Shown here one piece after another: positions 36,624 through 44,318 of a stretch of 64,000 bases of DNA (its first letter is position 1; each line of letters starts with the position of its first letter). Source of the stretch: an uncultured Clostridia bacterium. Its GTDB lineage: Bacteria; Bacillota; Clostridia; Christensenellales; Pumilibacteraceae. The position numbers and the translations under genes are program-made. Below the pieces are notes generated by a model. The model did not search any database. It saw only the letters and a list, made by a program, of their open reading frames with translations, and was not told the DNA's origin. The stretch covers positions 62,001 to 126,000 of the forward strand of contig CAMWLQ010000001.1 of the NCBI GenBank assembly GCA_947175195.1. Direction: 5' to 3'.

Positions 36624-36938
36624 ATGAAAAAACTTGACAGGACGTTATCGGTAGTAATCCTTATCGCGTACGCGGTGCTGTGGGTCATATCTTGGATAAT
36701 GGCATACAATTCGGTGCCCGAGGGCGTAATAACCGCTATGGCAATCACCCGCACCGTGGTGCTGTGCTTAATGTACGTAGTGGTGCTGTACAACGCGCTG
36801 GGCTGGACGGACAACTGGATACTGCGCATAGTGTTTATCGGGCTTGCGCTGTTCCTTATAGCAAGCGCGATTGCGATACGCGTACCCGAAGTGTACGACT
36901 ATCTCTTTGCCAAGAACAATATTCCGCTTATGATGTAA
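36624..36938 (+). CDS. Small membrane protein of unknown function
   Basis: 104 residues with three hydrophobic segments (about 9-29, 37-60, 66-88). An AGGAGG site precedes the ATG. It shares a TCTAATC/11-bp direct-repeat element with another small three-segment membrane protein (55418), although the two sequences are not visibly alike. No family was recognised. It ends at a clear terminator. Confidence 0.78.
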   Translation: MKKLDRTLSVVILIAYAVLWVISWIMAYNSVPEGVITAMAITRTVVLCLMYVVVLYNALGWTDNWILRIVFIGLALFLIASAIAIRVPEVYDYLFAKNNIPLMM

Positions 36939-36969
36939 AACAGCGGCGGACATACCTAAAAATAGGCGC

Positions 36970-37005
36970 AAAAAGGACTTAAACGTATGGTTTTCGTCCT
37001 TTTTT
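36970..37005 (+). terminator. Intrinsic terminator
   Basis: AAAAAGGAC / 17-nt loop / GTCCTTTTTT. Confidence 0.75.
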
Positions 37006-37017
37006 GTTGTTTAAAAA

Positions 37018-37046
37018 TTGACAAACGCCGCCGCAAGTGGTAAAAT
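37018..37046 (+). promoter_or_regulatory. Promoter of the ilvD-like gene
   Basis: TTGACA 37018-37023, 17-bp spacer, TAAAAT 37041-37046. Leader about 40 nt with no attenuator. Confidence 0.8.
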
Positions 37047-37092
37047 ATAACATATAATTATCCAAGCCCCAAAAAACAAAAAGGAACACTTT

Positions 37093-38748
37093 ATGTCCAA
37101 GGAACTTTACACTGCAATGGAAAAAGCGCCGCAGCGCGCCACGCTCAAAGCGTTGGGACTGACGGACGACGAGCTGAGCAAACCGCTCATCGCTGTTATC
37201 TCCGCTCGTTCCGAAATCGCACCCGCGCACATGCACTTAGACGAAATCGTCGATGCGGTAAAAATCGGCATATACGCAGGCGGCTGCACACCCATAACGC
37301 TCCCCTCGATCGCAGTGTGCGACGGCATAGCCGCGGGCGGCGTCGGGCTTAAATACGCCCTGCCCTCGCGCGAGCTTATAGCCGACAGCGTGGAAACCAT
37401 GCTGATTGCGCACGGGTTTGACGGCGCGGTGTTTGTTCCCAACACCGACACCGCAATCGCGGGCATGCTCATGGGCGCGGCACGCGTAAACATCCCGTCG
37501 GTGTTCGTGTCGGGCGGTCCTATGGACAGCGGCACGGTCGGCGACAAAAAGATAGGTCTTGCCTCGCTGTACGAGGGCGTAGGCAAGGTAAAGCGCGGCT
37601 CGATGAGCTTGGACGAGCTGACGGAGGCTGAAACGCTTGCATGTCCCGCCGCGGGCAGCTCAAACGGCATGTATGCGGCAAATCCGCTCGGCTGCGCATT
37701 GGAGGCGCTGGGCTTGGCGCTCGCCGGCAACGGCACCGCGCCCGCAATCGGCGGCGAACGCATACGCATTGCCAAAAACAGCGGCATGTGCGTGTGCGAG
37801 CTTGTACGCAATGCGGACACGCCCAAAATGATAATCAACAAACGCTCGCTCACCAACGCGCTCAGGCTAGACATGGCGCTGGGCGGCTCGCCCAATACCG
37901 TGTTGCACGTTATGGCGGTCGCGGCGGAATACAATATCCCAATCGATCTCGACTTTGTTCAAAACGTATCGGGCACTACCCCCGTGCTTGTCGAGCTTAT
38001 GCCCAACGGCAAAGCGGACATGTCGGACTTTCACCGTGCGGGCGGCGTTCAAGCCGTGCTGCATGAGCTGGCAAAAAAGAATCTTATAGACGGCGCACTG
38101 CGCACCGTGGCGGGTTGTTCGCTTGCCATAACGTACGAGCGCGCACACGTAAAGGACGAAACGGTAATACACAAGATAGACAACCCCGCATCCCCCGTCG
38201 GCGGCATAACGGTGGTAAAAGGCAACCTTGCGGAAACGGGCGCTATCGCAACGCGCACGCAGTCGTCAAAGGCTATTATAAACGCCAAAGCCAAATGTTT
38301 CGACCGCGAGGAAGAGGCTGTGGAGGCTATATATTCGGGCAGGGTCAAAAAGGGCGACGTAGTCGTCATTCGCTACGAGGGTCCCAAGGGCGGACCGGGC
38401 ATGCGCGAAATGCTCCCTTCGGCGGCGGCAATCGTCGGCATGGGGCTTGAAAACGACGTGGCAATCATCACCGACGGAAGAATATCGAGCGCGGCGCGCG
38501 GCTTGATAATCGGGCACGTTTGTCCCGAGGCCGCGGACGGCGGCAAACTCGCGCTTGTCAAGGACGGCGACGCAATCAAGATAGACGTATCTAACGGTAG
38601 AATATCGCTCGAAGTCCCCGCAAAGGAATTGCAGGCAAGACAAAAGAAACTCCGTCCCAAAGACTCCAACGCCACGGGCTGGCTGCTCAGGTACCAAAAC
38701 TTAGTCACCACCGCTGCGGAAGGCGCAGTACTCAAAAAGAAATTTTAA
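37093..38748 (+). CDS. IlvD/Edd-family dehydratase homologue lacking Fe-S cysteines
   Basis: 551 residues, full length for dihydroxy-acid dehydratase, with long family stretches intact ([55 protein letters not shown]). The cluster and metal sites are not: the usual NCDK reads N117-T118-D119-T120, losing a cysteine and the carbamylated lysine; the usual GSCxGM reads GSSNGM (S190); the variable first cysteine position is A45. No other ilv genes are nearby, and an acyl carrier protein follows 55 nt later. Classical dihydroxy-acid dehydratase activity is therefore doubtful. The family call is certain, the activity unknown. Confidence 0.9.
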   Translation: MSKELYTAMEKAPQRATLKALGLTDDELSKPLIAVISARSEIAPAHMHLDEIVDAVKIGIYAGGCTPITLPSIAVCDGIAAGGVGLKYALPSRELIADSVETMLIAHGFDGAVFVPNTDTAIAGMLMGAARVNIPSVFVSGGPMDSGTVGDKKIGLASLYEGVGKVKRGSMSLDELTEAETLACPAAGSSNGMYAANPLGCALEALGLALAGNGTAPAIGGERIRIAKNSGMCVCELVRNADTPKMIINKRSLTNALRLDMALGGSPNTVLHVMAVAAEYNIPIDLDFVQNVSGTTPVLVELMPNGKADMSDFHRAGGVQAVLHELAKKNLIDGALRTVAGCSLAITYERAHVKDETVIHKIDNPASPVGGITVVKGNLAETGAIATRTQSSKAIINAKAKCFDREEEAVEAIYSGRVKKGDVVVIRYEGPKGGPGMREMLPSAAAIVGMGLENDVAIITDGRISSAARGLIIGHVCPEAADGGKLALVKDGDAIKIDVSNGRISLEVPAKELQARQKKLRPKDSNATGWLLRYQNLVTTAAEGAVLKKKF

Positions 38749-38803
38749 TTTGTCAATACGAGCTATGCTCGCAAAAATCAAAAATCAATAAGGAGAATAA
38801 CCA

Positions 38804-39022
38804 ATGTTTGAAAAAATTCAACAAGAGCTTGCCGAATATTTCGGAATAGCCGCAAGCACAATCACGCGCGAAACCACATTCGCAAACGACCTGAAAGCCG
38901 ACTCCCTCGCCCTTATGGAGCTTATGTTCAGCTTGGAATCGGAAACGGGCAAAACGCTTGACGACGACATCATGGACAAAATCGTCACGGTCGGCGACCT
39001 TTGCGACCTCTTGGAAAAATAA
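38804..39022 (+). CDS. Acyl carrier protein
   Basis: 72 residues with the phosphopantetheine site S34 in ADSLALMEL. It has the acidic helical pattern of ACP (FEKIQQELAEYFG, DDDIMDKIVTVGDLCDLLEK). It lies 55 nt behind the IlvD homologue with an AAGGAG site and is closed by a terminator, so the two form a small operon. No fatty-acid genes adjoin, which suggests a specialised carrier, though it could be the general one. Confidence 0.92.
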   Translation: MFEKIQQELAEYFGIAASTITRETTFANDLKADSLALMELMFSLESETGKTLDDDIMDKIVTVGDLCDLLEK

Positions 39023-39038
39023 AAACAACCCATAATCG

Positions 39039-39065
39039 GGCGTGGCTAATATGCCACGCCTTTTT
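39039..39065 (+). terminator. Intrinsic terminator
   Basis: GGCGTGGC / TAATAT / GCCACGCC then five T. Confidence 0.92.
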
Positions 39066-39134
39066 CGTATTTAGATATACGACAAAGCAGCTGCCTGCAG
39101 CTAAGTTTGATATGTATACGGCAAAAATAAACGC

Positions 39135-39163
39135 TTGACTTTTTTGATTTTATTCTATACAAT
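39135..39163 (+). promoter_or_regulatory. Promoter of pnuC
   Basis: TTGACT 39135-39140, 17-bp spacer, TACAAT 39158-39163; predicted +1 near 39170. Confidence 0.75.
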
Positions 39164-39169
39164 AATTAA

Positions 39170-39281
39170 GAATTAAATAGATTAGCAAGTGCTACCGAGT
39201 ACTTGCAAATGCAACGGCATTTTCCTTATATCGTCAGGTCTTAGAAGATATAAGCAAAGTGCTGTTTTTTTTGAGGTCACA
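39170..39281 (+). promoter_or_regulatory. Structured 110-nt leader of pnuC, candidate riboswitch or attenuator
   Basis: Hairpin 1: GCAAGT (39185-39190) with ACTTGC (39201-39206). Hairpin 2: CTTATATC (39225-39232) with GATATAAG (39247-39254), loop of 14 nt. AGCA/TGCT and eight T (39265-39272) follow, then the ribosome-binding site GAGG. No TPP, preQ1 or NAD class consensus was recognised. Confidence 0.5.
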
Positions 39282-39998
39282 ATGAAAAGGTTTTTGAAAA
39301 GCATTACTTTGATCGAATGGCTGATTTGGAGCATTAGCGTAATATCGATTCTTGTATTTTTCTTTGCTTTCCAAAATACGCAATATTTATATTTAGTCGG
39401 CTCGTTGATTGGCGCTACCGCATTAATATTTGTTTCAAAGGGCAACCCTATAGGACAATTATTAACAATAGTGTTCAGTGTGTTTTACGGCATAATTTCG
39501 TATTCGTTTGATTACTACGGCGAAATGATAACGTATTTGGGGATGAGCGCGCCCATTGCTCTTTGGGCATTAATATCTTGGTTACGCAACCCTTACAAAG
39601 GAAATAGGAGTGAAGTCAAGGTTAATTCTATTTCGCGCAAAGAATGGTGTTTATTCCTAATAGCGGCTGTTATTATTACGGTATCGTTTTTCTTTATATT
39701 ACAAGCGCTGAATACGACAAACATAATTATCAGTACGTTATCGGTATTAACTTCGTTTTTGGCGGCTTATTTGACGGCACGCCGAAGTCGCTTTTATGCA
39801 ATCTTTTACGGCGTAAACGATATAGTTTTGATAATAATGTGGAGCATGGCGAGCTACGAAAATATTACATACTTACCTATGGTAATATGCTTTATTTCGT
39901 TCCTTGTTAACGACGCATACGGCTTTATAAATTGGAGTATTATGAATAAAAAGCAACAAGCGGAAGAAAAAAATATTTCAAAAAAAGAAGAGCTTTAA
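39282..39998 (+). CDS. pnuC: PnuC-like nicotinamide riboside transporter
   Basis: 238 residues with about seven membrane segments. The family motif WLRNPYKGNRSEVKVN lies in the middle, and the end NDAYGFINWSIMNKKQ has the conserved W-x-x-x-K pattern. PnuC takes up nicotinamide riboside by facilitated diffusion to feed NAD synthesis. The start at 39282 has GAGG six bases upstream. The gene is more AT-rich than its neighbours, hinting at transfer. The substrate could differ in PnuC relatives (thiamine, riboflavin). Confidence 0.88.
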   Translation: MKRFLKSITLIEWLIWSISVISILVFFFAFQNTQYLYLVGSLIGATALIFVSKGNPIGQLLTIVFSVFYGIISYSFDYYGEMITYLGMSAPIALWALISWLRNPYKGNRSEVKVNSISRKEWCLFLIAAVIITVSFFFILQALNTTNIIISTLSVLTSFLAAYLTARRSRFYAIFYGVNDIVLIIMWSMASYENITYLPMVICFISFLVNDAYGFINWSIMNKKQQAEEKNISKKEEL

Positions 39999-40022
39999 GC
40001 AACAATTACGGCATTATTTTGA

Positions 40023-41120
40023 TTACTTGTAAATCAAAAACATATACACGCCGTTGGGAAACCTAAAGTACGGGATTGTGCCGCTCGACATGTTAAAATC
40101 CACGTCGTCCACTTTGGCATACGCCTTGCGGATTTCGTCGCGGTACATATCGGCGCTGTTCACCTGCGATTTGCCGTTAAAGTCCAGCTTTAATTCTATC
40201 TTGCCTATACTACCCTTATTGTCGGATATGGCGGAGAACAGCGCGTTGAGCTCGGCTTGAGATTTTACCACGCGCGAATATTTTTTGCCGCCTATCTTAA
40301 CGGTGTCACCCGAAAAGTAATCGTAATCGGCGTCGGCGGTAAACTGTGTTTGTACAAAGTCGTGCCCGCTCGGTTTAAAGCTGCTCAGCGTATCGTCGCT
40401 CACAAGCATAAAGCCGTGCGCAATTTGCTTGTAGCTTTTGCCGCCGACGGTGTAATACACGGCGTCGGAGGTGACGTCCACGTTGTACCACTGCCCGTCC
40501 ACCTTAACCTTGTTCCAAGCATGCAGTGCGGACGAAAACGAGCCCGTCACGCGCATGCTCGGTATGCCTTCCATTGCGCACAAAAAGTTGAACGCACGCG
40601 CAAGCCCGTCGCAAACGGCTTTGCCGTCCAGCAAAACGCCGTCAATGTAGAACGCGGGGTCGTCGACGGTAACGGTATTGCCCGACTGATATGATTGATA
40701 AAGCTTAAAATCGTAATCGGTTGTGGAAATGAGCCAGTCGTGAACGGCGTGAACAACATTCACCTCGCGCTCTACGCCCGTCCACTCGTCGTGAATATAC
40801 GCGGACAAAAACTTGTGCGCCGCGTCATAAATGGGCTGCACGGGATCGTCCTTTACAAAAACAGGTCTTTTGCCGTCGTACACCACGGTGTTGTACAAAA
40901 GCGTAACGCGCTCGCGGTACTGCGCGTCGGTAAGCTCGCCCGAAACTGCAGGCATCTCAAACTGCTCAAAGCCGTCTATGGGCACGGCTTGCTCGCTGCC
41001 CGCACTGACAATATGCGGTTTAATATCGGGCGTAGTCGCGTTCCCGCCGCACCCGCACAGCACAAACGCCGCCGCAATCGCAGCGACGACGCATATAATA
41101 AGCTTGCGATTAAATGGCAT
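40023..41120 (-). CDS. Lipoprotein with transglutaminase-like domain
   Basis: 365 residues from the ATG at 41120. The signal peptide ends in the lipobox LCGC (Cys about 24). The papain-like triad is visible: C170 in GKAVCDGLARAF, H200 in SALHAWNKV and D215 in WYNVDVT. This is the transglutaminase-like cysteine protease fold common in surface proteins. It overlaps the HtrA gene by about 11 nt, so the two surface proteases are likely co-expressed. The substrate is unknown; a true cross-linking activity need not be present. Confidence 0.9.
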   Translation of the reverse strand: MPFNRKLIICVVAAIAAAFVLCGCGGNATTPDIKPHIVSAGSEQAVPIDGFEQFEMPAVSGELTDAQYRERVTLLYNTVVYDGKRPVFVKDDPVQPIYDAAHKFLSAYIHDEWTGVEREVNVVHAVHDWLISTTDYDFKLYQSYQSGNTVTVDDPAFYIDGVLLDGKAVCDGLARAFNFLCAMEGIPSMRVTGSFSSALHAWNKVKVDGQWYNVDVTSDAVYYTVGGKSYKQIAHGFMLVSDDTLSSFKPSGHDFVQTQFTADADYDYFSGDTVKIGGKKYSRVVKSQAELNALFSAISDNKGSIGKIELKLDFNGKSQVNSADMYRDEIRKAYAKVDDVDFNMSSGTIPYFRFPNGVYMFLIYK

Positions 41121-42501
41121 AATTGATTCCGTCAAACGTCACGACAACCGTAACGTCGCCGCGCGCCACCGTCATGGTAAGCGCCTTACCCGAGCCCTTG
41201 CGGTGGTAGCGGAGCAGCTGTCCCGTCACCTCGCAAATATCGGTAGTAACGGCGTAATCGCCTATCTTGGTAATAACGTCGCCCGCCTTGATTTTTATTT
41301 CATCGCTGTTCACGGATGTTACCGTGAGCTTGCCTTTTTTGTATTCGCAGTCTATGCCGAGCATAGGCAAATCTATCCGACCGATTGCGGAGGTGGACTT
41401 TCTTGTATTTACGGTAAACAACCCCACCGCGCCGCCGTCGGACGCGAGTATGCGCTTGTAAACGGGATAGACGATAGATATAGGCGTGGCAAAGCCGGTG
41501 TCCTCCACGTCGGTGGACGTGCCGCCGTCGGTATCTACGCCGTTGGAATTGCTCATTCTGTACGTACCCAAGCCAACAAGTCTGCCCTGCATATCGAACA
41601 CACCGCCGCCGCTCATGCCTGCGTTGATAACCGCCGTTGTGCGGAACACGGGCACAATCTTTTTTCCGTCCTCGCCGAACAGCTCGTCACATTCGAGCAG
41701 CTCGCTCTTGCGCGAGATTATTCCGTCGTATGCCGCAATGCCCATGCTCATAGCATTGCCGATGGAAACCACGTAATCGCCTTCCAAAAAATCAACGTCG
41801 GGCGAAACTACGTAGCTGCCGTCAATGTCGTACACAACAAGCTCGTCTTCCACGGGCACGCTAAGCACCGCTACGTCGTAATGCCCGTCGTAGCCCACGA
41901 CGTCGGAAATAAAATAATCGTCATAGCCGTCAAACCTGACGCGCGGCATTGTTGCGGTATTTGAAACGTATTGCGCAATGGCGTGCGCATTGGTAAGCAC
42001 TATAGCGTTTTTGCCGTCGCGTTTCATCACAATGCCGCTGGAGGTAAGAGTGCCGCACCGCACCTCCACAATACTGCTTTTGCGTGCAGTGACCACTGCG
42101 GAAATGTTTTGCTGAACTTTTCCGTCGGTATTTACCTCGGCGGGCTTTATACCCTTTTGCACCAGCCGCGCAGTAACAACCGCCGAGCAAATTCCCACGG
42201 CAATGCACATAACCGTCATCACGAGTATAACTATCCAAACAAGCTTGTTATCGCGCTTGTTTACGTGACTGCCCTTGACCGAGGCATACCCGCCGCGCAT
42301 GCTATCGTCGCCCTGCTCCGCCTCGTACATTGTAATGGAGTCGGACTCCGCGGGCGAAGTGCCTGTCGGCTTGTCGGTGGGCAATTCGCCGTCGGGCACT
42401 ATCATAAGCTCGTCCGACGTCGGCGCGTCCGCGATAGGCGCGGGTACGTTAGAATTATCCTCATTGATATTTTCTTGATTGATTTTTTCCTGTTCGTCCA
42501 T
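41110..42501 (-). CDS. HtrA/DegP-like membrane serine protease
   Basis: 463 residues from the ATG at 42501. A long acidic cytoplasmic N-terminus (about 85 residues) precedes one membrane segment (about 87-109), then a trypsin-like domain with H173 (LTNAHA), D209 (YDVAV) and S297 (GMSGGG). A PDZ-like domain ends the protein (IKAGDVITKIG). It likely handles misfolded or specific proteins outside the membrane. The promoter's predicted +1 falls on the A of this ATG, and no ribosome-binding site is seen. The frame can be extended upstream to 42549, but that would run through the promoter. Confidence 0.88.
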   Translation of the reverse strand: MDEQEKINQENINEDNSNVPAPIADAPTSDELMIVPDGELPTDKPTGTSPAESDSITMYEAEQGDDSMRGGYASVKGSHVNKRDNKLVWIVILVMTVMCIAVGICSAVVTARLVQKGIKPAEVNTDGKVQQNISAVVTARKSSIVEVRCGTLTSSGIVMKRDGKNAIVLTNAHAIAQYVSNTATMPRVRFDGYDDYFISDVVGYDGHYDVAVLSVPVEDELVVYDIDGSYVVSPDVDFLEGDYVVSIGNAMSMGIAAYDGIISRKSELLECDELFGEDGKKIVPVFRTTAVINAGMSGGGVFDMQGRLVGLGTYRMSNSNGVDTDGGTSTDVEDTGFATPISIVYPVYKRILASDGGAVGLFTVNTRKSTSAIGRIDLPMLGIDCEYKKGKLTVTSVNSDEIKIKAGDVITKIGDYAVTTDICEVTGQLLRYHRKGSGKALTMTVARGDVTVVVTFDGINYAI

Positions 42502-42507
42502 AGCAAC

Positions 42508-42537
42508 ATTGTAACATATACGCGCAAGCATTGTCAA
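42508..42537 (-). promoter_or_regulatory. Promoter of htrA-like gene, predicted leaderless
   Basis: TTGACA (complement of 42532-42537), 18-bp spacer, TACAAT (complement of 42508-42513). Seven bases after the -10 end is the ATG at 42501. Confidence 0.65.
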
Positions 42538-42555
42538 CATTAATATCACAAAGCT

Positions 42556-42682
42556 CGTTTTGTCGAAAGCTCCGAATACTCGGGCTATTCGACAAAGCGC
42601 GAAAAAAACGAATACTAATCTTTTTCGACTTTATGCGGTGTTCAATGTCGAAACAGTACAATACTCACCCTTTTCGACAATT
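42556..42682. promoter_or_regulatory. Cluster of TTTCGACA-type motifs
   Basis: Five copies on alternating strands near 42557, 42589, 42620, 42648 and 42671, spaced 24-32 bp. The first two also form a hairpin, TTTGTCGAA...TTCGACAAA. It fills the gap between ung and the htrA promoter. Confidence 0.5.
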
Positions 42683-42745
42683 ACACGCAAAATAAATCCG
42701 CCGACATTTCTATCGGCGGCTCTTTATTTACAGTTCTTAACTAAA

Positions 42746-43462
42746 TTAAGCGCGGTTTATTTTGTGCGCGTTTTTGTAGTATTCGGCGGGCTCGTACCTG
42801 CCCGTCATTTGCCAATGCACGGGTTGCATGCCGTTAGCGGAAAGCCAGCTGTTCACCTTGGAGAACGGCTTGGATCCAAAAAAGCCGCGGTATGCCGAAA
42901 GCGGACTGGGGTGCGCCGACGTCACAATAAAATTGCGGTCGGAAATTAGCGAGGTTTTTTCGCGCGCGCTCATGCCCCAAAGAATGTACGCGACGGGCGT
43001 TTCGCGGTTGTTGAGCGAACGTATAACCGCGTCGGTAAGGTTGTGCCAGCCCAAGGACGCATGCGACTGCGCCTCGCCGGCACGCACGGTAAGCGACGCG
43101 TTAAGCAGCAGCACGCCCTGATTAGCCCAGCCCACAAGGGTGGTATCGTCGTTGGGCTGCACGTTCAAATCCGACTTAAGCTCCGCAAATATATTGACAA
43201 GCGACGGCGGCGGCTCGACGCCCTTGTTGACGGCAAATGCAAGTCCGTTTGCCTGACCCGCGCCGTGATAGGGGTCTTGACCGAGTATGACCACGCGCAC
43301 GGCGTCGTAGTCCACAAGCTGCATAGCCGCATAAATACGGTCGCGCGGCGGGTAAACCGTATAGCGCGAGTATTCGCGGTCTACCGATTCCATAAGCGTT
43401 TTAAAGTACGGCTTATCGAATTCGGCGGCTAATTGTTCGTCCCATTTTTCGGTGATAATCAT
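42746..43462 (-). CDS. ung: Uracil-DNA glycosylase (family 1)
   Basis: Removes uracil from DNA. 238 residues. The catalytic D63 is in GQDPYHG, and the DNA-intercalation motif is HPSPLSAYRGFFGS. The LLLNASLTV uracil-binding strand is intact. An AGGA site precedes the ATG. It sits 22 nt downstream of an ArsR-type regulator on the same strand, but the functional link, if any, is unclear. Confidence 0.97.
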   Translation of the reverse strand: MIITEKWDEQLAAEFDKPYFKTLMESVDREYSRYTVYPPRDRIYAAMQLVDYDAVRVVILGQDPYHGAGQANGLAFAVNKGVEPPPSLVNIFAELKSDLNVQPNDDTTLVGWANQGVLLLNASLTVRAGEAQSHASLGWHNLTDAVIRSLNNRETPVAYILWGMSAREKTSLISDRNFIVTSAHPSPLSAYRGFFGSKPFSKVNSWLSANGMQPVHWQMTGRYEPAEYYKNAHKINRA

Positions 43463-43483
43463 AGCGGTTTTCCTTTGTTATTA

Positions 43484-43834
43484 CTAAAATTCGCCATTCA
43501 TAACTGCGCGAACGGCAGTGTTCATAACGGTGGGGATTTCGCGACTTTCCACGCCGTAAAATATAACCTTACCTTGGCGCGTTCCGTCCACTATATGCGC
43601 GTCCTTAAGTATGCGCAGCTGGTGCGAAACCGTGGTTTGGTTAAGTCCGGTAACTGCCGCAAGATCGCTCACGCACATTTTGGACACGGTAAGCGCCGAA
43701 AGTATTTTGAGCCGCGTAACGTCGGACAGCGCGTCAAAAAACGACGCCAGCGCGGTAAGTCCCGACTTTGGCGGCAAGCTGTTCTCGACCTTAGCGGCTG
43801 TAATACTGTCAAGTAGCAGTGTGTTCATATGCAA
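43484..43834 (-). CDS. ArsR-family transcriptional regulator
   Basis: 116 residues. The winged-helix region reads MCVSDLAAVTGLNQTTVSHQ and continues LRILKDAHIVDGTRQGKVIFY. C65 within KMCVSD is the only cysteine near the alpha-3 metal site, so classical ELCVCD metal binding is unlikely. The end is short, without a histidine-rich alpha-5 site. The signal may not be a metal. It is immediately upstream of ung. Confidence 0.88.
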   Translation of the reverse strand: MHMNTLLLDSITAAKVENSLPPKSGLTALASFFDALSDVTRLKILSALTVSKMCVSDLAAVTGLNQTTVSHQLRILKDAHIVDGTRQGKVIFYGVESREIPTVMNTAVRAVMNGEF

Positions 43835-43989
43835 ATATTAACATATAAAACAGCATTTGTCAATGCCGAAAAACGTCGACTATATTACACTGTTATCAAG
43901 TATTGACGAATACGCCAGTAACACATTCGACAAAATTCGCATATATGATTTTGTGTAAATTAATTTGTTTAAATTAATCGGAGGCGGTT

Positions 43990-44181
43990 ATGCAAGACAG
44001 TATATTCAATTTATTGCTAATGATACTGATGATGGAAAACGGCGGCGGTACGGAAAGCATCAACCAGCTGATGATAACGTTTTTAATGATGAACTCCCAG
44101 CAAAACCGCAACACCGAATCGAGCAATCGACAATCGCTTTGCTGTCGCAACTGCGGCCGCGAGGACGGGTTTACTTTTTAA
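43990..44181 (+). CDS. Small unknown protein with CxxC motif
   Basis: 63 residues with GGAGG (43980-43984) six bases before the ATG. A methionine-rich hydrophobic first half (LLLMILMM, LMITFLMM) is followed by a polar Asn/Gln/Ser stretch and a C-terminal CCRNCGRED. The motif could bind metal. No family was recognised. The clear site and the spacing between neighbours support a real gene. A hairpin terminator follows at 44226. Confidence 0.55.
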   Translation: MQDSIFNLLLMILMMENGGGTESINQLMITFLMMNSQQNRNTESSNRQSLCCRNCGREDGFTF

Positions 44182-44225
44182 TACGGAATTAAAGTAATAC
44201 AACTTTAACTTTTCTTATAAAGCAA

Positions 44226-44260
44226 AACTATCCATACAGCTAAAAACCGTATGGATAGTT
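44226..44260. terminator. Bidirectional terminator downstream of argS
   Basis: 12-bp stem AACTATCCATAC / GTATGGATAGTT, T-rich on the minus side. Confidence 0.8.
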
Positions 44261-44318
44261 ATTCTTATTTTAAATTTAATAAGGGCACAAAACGCAGTCC
44301 TCAATTCCGAATTCAACG

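Noticed and set aside
39170..39281. TPP riboswitch before pnuC
   Set aside because: The CTGAGA and ACCTGATCTGGATAAT-type core is absent.
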